Part shown: positions 55,688 through 64,000 of the stretch, piece by piece
Position numbering within the stretch: the stretch's first letter is position 1
Layout of the letters: every line of letters starts with the position of its first letter
DNA from: Epithemia pelagica
Lineage: Eukaryota; Bacillariophyta; Bacillariophyceae; Surirellales; Surirellaceae
Direction of reading: 5' to 3'
Length of the DNA stretch: 64,000 nucleotides
Assembly: GCA_946965045.2 (NCBI GenBank)
Contig: OX337234.1
Span: forward strand, 1,736,001 to 1,800,000
Program-made: the position numbers and the translations under genes
Notes under the pieces: model-generated
Told to the model about the DNA's origin: nothing
What the model saw: the letters and a program-made list of their open reading frames with translations, nothing else
Databases searched by the model: none

Positions 55688-55990
55688 TCTCCAATTGTTC
55701 CTGTGCTTACTTTGCCTTTACACCCACCATGACTTTTAACAATAGAGGTCTCCAATTGTTCCTGTGCTTACTTTGCCTTTACACCCACCATGACTTTTAA
55801 CAATAGAGGTCTCCAATTGTTCCTGTGCTTACTTTGCCTTTACACCTACCATGACTTTTAACAATAGAGGTCTCCAATTGTTCCTGTGCTTACTTTGCCT
55901 TTACACCTACCATGACTTTTAACAATAGAGGTCTCCAATTGTTAGAGGTCTCCAATTGTGTCTCCAATTGTTCTTGTGCTTACTTTGCCT
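55688..55990. repeat. 61-bp minisatellite, about five copies
   Basis: Four near-perfect 61-bp units, tctccaattgttcctgtgc followed by tttgcctttacacc and catgacttttaacaatagag, then two truncated units and a final partial one. Adjacent units differ by single bases (cccacc/cctacc). Confidence 0.95.
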
Positions 55991-56372
55991 TTACACAGCC
56001 TCCCATGTCATATGGGCAAGTGTCGGCCAAAAGGATGTTCGTTGGGACCCAGTTTGTCAGTAAATTGAAGCTGACTCCTTTGTCCGCAGCGCAAGAGGTC
56101 TGCCCAAGCGGGGACTGGGTCCAAAAACCATAGTTTGGGTCACTGTAGTTGCTGTTGTTTAAGCAAACTGAAACGGAATCCTTCTTGGACAATGCACCGT
56201 GATTGAAGATCTTGGTCTGCGTTGGAGATCTGAAGCCTCACCTGGTGGCTTCAGTCCCTCTTCTTTTGATCCATATGCACCGGATCCAGTATCCACAGTT
56301 TGGTTGTTGCTCTTCGAGTGCTTCCCCGGTCGCAGGATTTCTGTAGGCTCACAGGATGATTGAGAGCAACTT

Positions 56373-56531
56373 ATGCAGGAGACGGTAGGCTTGACGACTG
56401 ATGCACAACTGTCTGAAAAACTGCCTCGAAAGAAATTGCAATTCCACTACGATGCAGGAGCAATGCGATTCGAAACAAAGGAAGATATTGAATTTCTTTG
56501 CCTTGCCTGGTACATGCTCTGGATGAAGTAA
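56373..56531 (+). CDS. 52-residue hypothetical ORF
   Basis: ATG 56373 to TAA 56529-56531. It reads QLSEKLPRKKLQFHYDAGAM and FETKEDIEFLCLAWYMLWMK, with strongly protein-like composition for its size. Probably a fragment of a larger protein. Family unknown. Confidence 0.25.
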   Translation: MQETVGLTTDAQLSEKLPRKKLQFHYDAGAMRFETKEDIEFLCLAWYMLWMK

Positions 56532-57080
56532 CTCTGTCGAGACTCTGGTGTTTCACATGTTCCGAGGACAAATTTTGTGTTCCGAGAACAAATTTTGTGA
56601 CAGAGATCTTTTTCACACCTCAAGGACTGTGATATGACAAAATTAGAATGATCTACATTGTAGAAATGACAGCCTGATGACTGTCAATGCGGTTTTCGCT
56701 CAACTGATCACTCATTCGGAAGCTCAAAGGGTGGTGTTTCTGCGCCTTCTCCCAAAGCATGCAGCAGTTCTTCTTCCCTTTCATAAAAGTCCAGCATTCA
56801 GAGTTTTTCAATACAGCAGCTTGCAACGACCATGGGAAAGCAACAAACACGTTCTGCTACACAGCAACAACAAGCAACAAAGCCTCCTGCAAAGCTTCCT
56901 CGCAAGCAGCAAAATCAGAGGTACAAGATGGATGAGCGGAAGCCTCACATTCAAATCAAGCATCGCACAATTTACATGGAAACAAGCATCGGAGTTGTTG
57001 AACCATGAATCAGGGTCGAACGAAAGAAGATTGGCATATGGTGCACCACTAGTGTCACCATTGTCACCATTGTTCTTCTA

Positions 57081-58093
57081 ATTACGATGAGGAGTCTTAT
57101 TGGTGTGGGTTGAGGTCCAACGGGGAGGATTGCACCGTTGGCACCAATTGAACTTCAACCATTCTTCTCGTGACAAGGCGAATCGCCGACTTGTATGTCC
57201 TTCATTGGTGGATGAAACAATGGATCCTTTAATTGTACAGGAACATTGTGATCAAGACCAATTGTCCTGATGTATGACATCGCCATTCGACCAAACGACT
57301 GAACCGGTATGCAAAGTGATTCAGGTAATGCTGTGCCAATCTCCAAGCTGAGGAGGGCCGTGGGGTCCTCGCGTTGATACTGAAGAGACGTCGCAGGAAG
57401 ACATCCACACACAAGGGACGATGGTCGCAGGACCAATGTCAATGGGGCGGAAGGCAAGAGCTCCAATTACTATGTGTGGGACGAGGAGTGGAATGTTGGG
57501 CATGGCGTGAAATATGAAGATATTGAATGGACACCGTGGGATTGCCAGGCTGATTCTCGTCTAATACGAAGAGGATCTGGTCATCATCATCGTACAGTTG
57601 TTGCAGGGCAATTACCAAATATTATGATTGAAGAATGCAACAAGAGTATGAAAGAAAAACTTTATTTGAATCCAGTACAGAAGAATGAAATATGAAAAAT
57701 GAGATCAAAAATCAGAGCAATACAAAGTTAATTGTGCACAACAGTTTACTGAGGAAGGTCTAAATAACTTTGAGATTATCGACGACAAAATACTAAATGA
57801 TGATAGAATTGGAGGTTCATGGAATTTTTGTGTAGATCTTATTGACTGAGCTTGGACCTTAAAGGATCAAGTCAGTCTGGTATTTGAGTCCCGGGTTTGA
57901 GAACTGTATACTCGGTAGTTGGCTGGGACCAAGCAAGTTAGTGGGCCAAGTAATGAGTTGTAAGATATTGACATCTAAAGCCAAGATAGTGCATCGCACT
58001 TCCGTTTGGCCTCTGTCGATAGTTCACTTGTCCAGTCTCCTAGCAATCGAAGCTATGTCTCCCCGAAGACAAAAATCCACGTGACCCAGATGG
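57081..58093. other. no gene confirmed
   Basis: A frame at 57,450-57,695 reads NYYVWDEEWNVGHGVKYEDI and is the only protein-like stretch. No motif recognised. Confidence 0.3.
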
Positions 58094-58362
58094 ACTGACC
58101 GAACCAATGTTTCAATCTCCCTTGGATTGCGTTTACTTTGCCCCTACTTTATCCAATGCTGGGATTCAGTGGAACACTATCTCCTCGACTGCTTTTGCAC
58201 CATGGGACTACTCACACAGCAGGCAATCACAGGAGGTGTTATTTTAGTAGGTATAGAGAAATCTCAAGATTTACACTACAGTGTGTTGTGTTAATCCACT
58301 AGTAACCCAACACTGACCGAACCAATGTTTCAATCTCCCTTGGATTGCGTTTACTTTGCCCC
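58094..58362. repeat. 51-bp direct repeats 217 bp apart
   Basis: actgaccgaaccaatgtttc plus about 30 further identical bases occur at 58,094 and 58,311. The intervening 166 bp ends in acaacac-type sequence (ttaatccactagtaacccaac) reminiscent of an LTR edge. It could be an insertion with a long duplication or a local duplication. Confidence 0.8.
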
Positions 58363-58834
58363 TCCGCCGAGACCCCACCGAAAACTCCAATGACGTCCAT
58401 TTCAATGCAGTATCAACGTCTCTCGACATTGTCCATGATCACATCAATACGGAGTGTGTCTTCGGCCGTGGTGGCTAAATGGTCACCAACTACTTGTGAT
58501 GCCAACTCTGCATCACCACGGGACAGGACACCAACAGACCCAGCACCAGACCCAGCACCTTCGGATGAATCATTCGAAACAACTACCAATTCCACTTCGT
58601 TGTTATTCTCGTCGCTGGAACCATTTCCATTTCTTGGACCGTTGTCTCTCTCAGGGATCTCAATAGCAGTCTTCTGTGTGGTACTACAACGCCAACAATC
58701 AACCCTGCTCCTTCTTACAACAAGAAGGCTTCCCTCAAGGATGCCCTCTGAGCCCCTTACTAGCTTGCCTAGTCCTTGGCTCCATCACCGACTCCCTCAA
58801 CACAGACCTGCATCAGGAGAAGGCTCAACCGGAC

Positions 58835-59245
58835 TCACAGCACCAGCCATGTTGACAGCTTCTGAGGTTGGAGCAAGAGGACTGTTATCATCATCATCAA
58901 GGATTGTGACAACACGAACTGTTGGATCTTTCTTGGCAGCCGGTTTCTTGTCGCAAGCGTCGAGACTCGGAGGCAGATGGAAGTATCGTCTACTAGGATG
59001 GAGGTTGTGTGTGTGGTGGCTCCGAGGGTGTCGTCCATGGGTTGGTGGTGTTGGAGGCGTTGAGTTGCGCGGAGTTGAGGTCTTTGTTCAGGAAGTCGGT
59101 GACAATGGTGAGCACTAAACAGGCAAAAAGAGGTCTGCAAGGGTATCCCTGAGGGAACCCTTCTTCTTGAAGGAACGATTGTGGGAGTTTGTGTACATTG
59201 ACATATACAAAGAACATCGTCAGCTCTCTATAAAAAAGGGTGATG
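58835..59245 (-). pseudogene. LINE reverse transcriptase fragment
   Basis: It reads KLPQSFLQEEGFPQGYPCRP followed by LFACLVLTIVTDFLNKDLN, the PQG..SPLF box of non-LTR RT (motif B). After a frameshift LGATTHTTSILVDDTSI supplies a motif C-like VDD. The N-terminal palm and motif A are not seen. Minus strand, broken at both ends. Confidence 0.5.
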
Positions 59246-60007
59246 ATACACAGGGTTCGAGTACTGGTGACGTTCATTGAAATTCCCAACCATGACAACA
59301 GACAAAGAAAAAAGCAAAGACATACACCACATTCCTTTGTTGGTGGAGAACATGCTGGAAAGCGACGTAGAGCGTCGTCTCCGCCAAAACAAAGTCCGGA
59401 AAAAAGCAACAAAGACAAGGAGAAAGGGTCACTTGCTACAGTGGATTTAGCGACGAGTGTGAAAGCACCTCCGTAGGTAGTGGTGCTACCGGATGATTCA
59501 ACTGGTCGAACGTCAAAAGGAAATTCTTCTATCGAAGACAAGCATACTAGCGATGTGATAGTTTGTCTTGGTGAAAGTGAGTCAGGAACAAGTAATCGCA
59601 AGAAATTGTGTCCACGATGGGCAATGTTGCGTGATGGGACTCCTTTGTCGATGGAGTTGTGGACTCTCTATCCAGAAAGCAATATCGGAGAGAAACTTTC
59701 GGAGGCAAGCAGTTTGTCTGAATATTTGTTTTCAAGAGCAGATTCGCTCACATGGCATTGTCATCATTATAATTGTCACGACATCAGTTTGTATGCAAGA
59801 ACAAATGTTGTTGGACAGTCGGCCGTTGAACAAGTTCGGTTGTGTTGGCCTCAAGTTGAGAAAGAAGGGAAAGGATTGCACCAGTGGTTCGTGTACAACT
59901 CATGTTACTACCCTGGTCAGTTTGTTCCTGAGAGTCATCTGATGGAGCTCCTTGTCCTCCTCTCTTTCCTGAAATATCACCTGGCTCTTTTCATGTATGG
60001 ATTCTGA
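59240..60007 (+). pseudogene. hypothetical protein with one internal stop
   Basis: A single frame of about 255 codons with TAG at 59,474-59,476. The N-part is Lys/Ser-rich (KRRRASSPPKQSPEKSNKDK). The C-part is folded-looking: LCPRWAMLRDGTPLSMELWT, LSEASSLSEYLFSRADSLTW, LCWPQVEKEGKGLHQWFVYN. No family recognised. It overlaps the LINE RT scrap only at its edge. Confidence 0.35.
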
Positions 60008-60372
60008 ATCTTCTTGGATAGTACCGTCACCATTGTTATTCTTCCTCTTGTTTACATCTCTGATCGATCGTTCATCATCTGTTTCATCATCAGTACTGCT
60101 TTCTCCTGTATCTTTGCTGAATATTAGAAATACACCTAGTTAGTGTATAGTTTGCATTAGATTTATGGAGCCACCAGCTAGATGTAACTTTAGCACCACA
60201 GAACGTCATGTCAGAGAGAAGGTTGGGCTGCCACGTCACTACACGGCACTCGCTCACACGGCACTTCCTCTCCAGAGCTATTACAAATCAATCTGATTGT
60301 TTACAATGCAAGACAATATTGTTCTCAACTTAAACATACATTCGGCTATTCATCGTCAGCACGCACCATCCT

Positions 60373-60424
60373 ACTTCGCTTCACCTTGATAAACAGCATT
60401 CGCTTCACCTTGATAAACAGCATC
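60373..60424. repeat. 24-bp tandem duplication
   Basis: gcttcaccttgataaacagc occurs twice back to back inside a 24-bp unit. Confidence 0.85.
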
Positions 60425-60441
60425 GCCCCAGGTCGTCTAAA

Positions 60442-61041
60442 TTAGATGGCGCAGGATTTGGGTTGTTTGCCTAACAAGAATATGAGGCAGGACAGGTCAT
60501 TGGCGTCTACTGCGGTGAGGACATCACATCGATGTTCACCGTTCTGTCCCTCCAAACAGTCTTCACACACTGAGCGCACTGGATGGTTTGATAAGGAGAT
60601 GTCCCTCCAAACAGTCTTCACACGTTGACTGCACTGGGTGGTTTGATAAGGAGATGTTGTCAGGCCCATGGCACAAGGAGTCCAAGCCTCCCATATCGGA
60701 GTCCTCCCAAACCTATCTTGGAGCTACACTGGAAAAAAGGTCAGTAATATCAATTCCAGTGTAGCGTCCTCTGAGTTCTGGGTGAACCCAAAAGTTCAAG
60801 AACATCTCACCGAAATCATTGTCCTTCCCTCCATCGAGTGCAGCATCGCATTAACATTGCCCAAACCAAACCACGGAGCAAACAAAGAGTCATTTAAACC
60901 ATTATTTGTCCCGTCGTATACCATCCTTATATTGTCTTCCCCTTTCGGTACAGAGAAGAAGCTGGTAATGTACCCCATCTGTCTCACTTTTGTTAATTTC
61001 TTCTTTTCCAGAGCCCTGCTTTCGACATCCGGGTTGGCCAT
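60442..61041 (-). pseudogene. reverse transcriptase fragment with 60-bp-scale duplication
   Basis: It reads YITSFFSVPKGEDNIRMVYD, GTNNGLNDSLFAPWF, then in another frame NDFGEMFLNFWVHPELRGRY, TGIDITDLFPV, and MGLTTSPYQTTQ. This is an RT of the class that also supplies the KxRLTHDQSF fragment at 51.6 kb (VPKGxxxIRMVYDGT then GEMF). The SPYQ region is duplicated in tandem (about 60,540-60,660). Motif C is absent. Confidence 0.5.
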
Positions 61042-61269
61042 TTGTCTTTGATGATATGAAGGCCGTGGTCCTATTCACATAGGAGCCACGCCATCTCTCA
61101 TCTCTGCTTGCCATTCAAGAATGGGCATTCCCCGACATTGCTGCCCTAAAAGGCAAACCACCAAGAACAAGTCCCCCCATGCACCCTCCACGATCGTCAC
61201 ACCAGTACCAGTCACAGTGAAACAAGCACACCAGCAACTTACCCTTCTTTGCGCCAACGTCCTGTATGT

Positions 61270-61810
61270 TCAAGGCATTCCGTTTTTCCACACCATCTCA
61301 AGGCACACCCGGTTTCGGACTGTCACAGCCATGAACACATAAGGCAATCCAAGCGCAGAACACATCCACAGCGATCTCCAGGATGTCCTACACATGTACT
61401 CTACACGATGTAGTAGACGTGCACACTGGCCTTCATTGAAAAAGAAGTCAGCTTCTTTCTGAAACTCCCAGATCTCATCGTCGGAGAGATCATGCTTCCT
61501 GTTTCCCCTCTGTGTTCTTGAAAAATAATAGGTCTTGAAGGCACTGTTGAATGCCTCCCACCCTTCTTGCAAGTGTTTGGACATGTGCATAGTTTGTCAC
61601 TCCCTCAGATAGGTCTTGAAGGCACTGTTGGATGCCTCTCACCCTTGTTGTGAGTGGTTGGACATGTGCATAGTTTGTCACTCCCTCGGCTCCATATAAC
61701 TAGATCCACAAATTAAAAAAGATGTCAGCTTGTTTCTGAAACTCCCAGATCTCATCGTTGGAGACATCATGCTTCCTGTTTACAATCTCAAGAGCACGCC
61801 GGGAATGATC
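61270..61810 (-). pseudogene. transposase-like C-terminal segment, tandemly duplicated
   Basis: The minus frame reads HMSKHLQEGWEAFNSAFKTY, YFSRTQRGNRKHDLSDDEI and WEFQKEADFFF. The QEGWE...K...RTQRG pattern resembles the end of some eukaryotic transposases (KDZ/Zisupton-like, from memory). Both halves occur again: an 81-bp unit at 61,531 and 61,612, and the DDEIWEFQK part at about 61,440-61,500 and 61,720-61,785. The arrangement implies a segmental duplication about 300 bp long with rearrangement. Confidence 0.4.
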
Positions 61811-63684
61811 AATGTCTTCCATTTTTCTTTCTTCGAGGGGTCTTCTATCATTGGGTCAATAAGGGTGTCGATCTCTTCGATCACCTTCCAAACCTTGACC
61901 ATCCCCCCCTGATATACGTCCATATGAAGTATAGCATAGGATGTTGATTATGCAAGAATAAAAAATCAACCTGAACTTTTGAGAACACTACTAAATCAAT
62001 TGTTTGTTTCAGCCGCCACCAGCCCAAGCCCCACTCTCAGCAAAAGTGAACGGATCAATCACACCCTTTCGGCTTATGGCAAAATGAAACAACCTGAACA
62101 ATGGGGTCACAAATAATGTTCTGTCATGTGTGGTCTGTCGGTCGCTATTTCAATCACACCCTTTTGGCTCATGGCAAAATTAAACAACCGTTGATTCTGG
62201 GGAAGAGGAGGTCGTGGAAATAACCGATGAGGACGAGGTGGTCGAGGTCACAACAACACCACTAGTGATCATTTTATCGGATGATGAGGGACGAGACTTG
62301 GAGCAGTTTCTTATTGATCATATTACTTATTAGTACTACCAATGCTTCTCACATATGCATCAAAGTTGTCGATCATATCCATAAAATATGTTTGTGTTCC
62401 ACTTTGCAATTCTCATCCGATATTTCCCAGATCCTGCTCGCACATAGGACAAGGGAGTGTCCCATCATCTTGGCTTTGCATACGACCCGGTCTGAAGTTA
62501 AATTCAGCCGGAAGCCAGTCACCGTGACCAGCATTACCACCACCACCATCACAACCGTCACCACCACATCTGTATATTTGACCGACTCATACCACCGACT
62601 TGGTTTGACCGCTGCCAACCCCTGTGGCTGGTACAAGCAATGTCCTCATTCTACAATTAGAACATCGACTGGGCCTCGCTGCGACAGCGTCAATGGAAAC
62701 CGGCTACTGTAAACTGGTGGAACACCCATGTGGAACACCCATGTCCTTGGGTAATTCCTGGGACAACGGGTGGTGTTGGCAGAGAGCATCCTGTGATTCC
62801 ACTGTCCATTTGCATTTCCATGTTTTCGTGTGTGGTCTTCATGAACAAAAGGTGAATGTTCATTTGTAAGCTTCCGGATAACATGAATCAATGTCCTACA
62901 CTATAGTCATAGACTATGCACAAATCTGGACATGTCTCATTTTGGAGGACAGCAGCCTGGGGAGACTTATTAAATAACTCTCCAAAGAGTGATTACATTT
63001 TTGGAGATTCTGATATTATTGTTTAGTAATAGTGACCAAACGTGTTGGATGTACCATATCGGACTCTGTATTGGCCGTTAGTGCGGGGCGATCGAAGCCA
63101 CTGCTATAAGTTGTATTGATGATGTTGGTGAGAACGATATTAGGAGTACATGAACACAAGCACAAAAAATGGACTACCATATAGCTATATAGTGACTTCA
63201 TGATCCTCTAAGGTGTGTTGTAGATCCTCCGATTCGATAGATTACAACAAGGTATTTTTACGTATGCAAGGGCACATTGATGATGTCACGGATAACGGAT
63301 AACAATAGTAGGAGTTAAGAGTACATGAAACACGACCATACCTACTAGGCGACAATAAAAGAGCCAAGCAAAGTTAATAGTATTCCAACATGATGTATCC
63401 GAAAGACCTGCGAAGTTAACAACACAAACTCATCCCCGCACGTAACCTGATATATTCGGCTGAGAAAAAGCCATTCGCTGCAACGTAGCGCACAGTGATG
63501 TGGGAGTAGTTCGTTATTTTAAAGCTAGGTATGCCATTTTGCTCGTAATGACCACCGCTGTTTGTGATACGCCCGTTGCCCTTGTATATAATAAAAGTCT
63601 TGCTTCAGAGAGAAGGAAGAATGACTTTCATGAGAATGACAACTTCGTTACAGCGAGGATAGTGTAGGTTCTTCTGGGCCTTCC
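61811..63684. other. no gene recognised
   Basis: A Thr-rich plus frame at 62,281-62,712 (TSITTTTITTVTTTSVYLTD) is a low-complexity artefact of CAC repeats. A TATA-like tgtatataataaaag lies at about 63,581. Nothing else is supported. Confidence 0.35.
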
Positions 63685-64000
63685 AACATGGAATATATTC
63701 TCGTTCTACCAATAATATAAACGTCATTGCTGACGCTGACATTAATGTAAGAAACTGGAAAGCTTTGTATCATCATGGACGGCTACGTCTATATTGGACC
63801 CCGTAAATGCACATGTGTTCTCGAGGCTATTTAGTACCAGTTGCTAGTGCGTCATGAAGAAACTGACTCAACATGCTTCTTCAGATTCGATCACTTCAAT
63901 CAAATTCATATGTATATTCTACCTTGTTCATATTTGTTCCTAGACAACTTTTTCTCGTAGATAGAATATATTCTTGTTCGACCAAATATACAAACATCAT
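63685..64000. repeat. pair of 37-bp direct repeats at the window end
   Basis: gaatatattctcgttctacc plus 17 bases (63,691-63,727) recurs with about six differences at 63,964-64,000, 273 bp on. They might be internal motifs of an LTR that continues past the window. Confidence 0.5.

Noticed and set aside
62281-62712. 143-codon ORF with Thr-rich run
   Set aside because: Driven by ACC/CAC trinucleotide repeats; no conserved feature.

Overview
This window is eukaryotic nuclear DNA made almost entirely of transposable elements and their remains. No intact housekeeping gene, rRNA or CRISPR array is visible. The best guess is a diatom or close stramenopile. The evidence is the mix of diatom-type Ty1/copia polyproteins, a DIRS-like reverse transcriptase and tyrosine recombinase, LINE fragments, a Penelope-like element with a GIY-YIG nuclease, a large DDE transposase with a zinc ribbon, and one probable 80-bp spliceosomal intron. 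The diatom assignment rests on recalled family resemblance, not on a search.

Layout. 0-3.4 kb: a 128-bp tandem duplication, a tRNA-like pol III element and small hypothetical ORFs. 3.5-6.3 kb: abutting fragments of a copia gag (+), a copia integrase (-), a DIRS-like RT (-) and an unknown repeated protein (+). 9-11.4 kb: tyrosine recombinase and LINE remnants. 11.9-15.9 kb: the best-preserved plus-strand copia pol, with one frameshift and one internal deletion. 17.6-21.6 kb: copia gag/protease and RNase H scraps.

22.6-42.7 kb is the centrepiece. A single minus-strand copia element about 20.1 kb long is bounded by two about 720-bp LTRs that differ by one substitution and one indel. A perfect 5-bp target duplication (TATAG) flanks it. 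Its 1,858-codon gag-protease reading frame and integrase lie on the right, and its damaged RT/RNase H lies on the left. About 10 kb of foreign DNA separates the two halves. The foreign DNA holds a Penelope-like element (25.0-28.2 kb) and a two-gene DNA-transposon-like unit (28.5-34.4 kb), in which a transposase faces a decayed partner gene across a 30-bp minisatellite. The composite interrupts an older spliced reading frame on the minus strand.

42.7-64 kb is a graveyard. It holds the interrupted gene, a second copy of the same transposase, copia RT pieces, a LINE endonuclease, a PIF/Harbinger-like DDE piece, a LINE RT, another RT with a tandem duplication, a duplicated transposase-like tail, and several minisatellites. 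Most coding remnants carry stops, frameshifts or lost catalytic residues, so few products here are likely to work. The gag-protease frame, the transposase and, apart from one amber codon, the Penelope-like protein are the exceptions.
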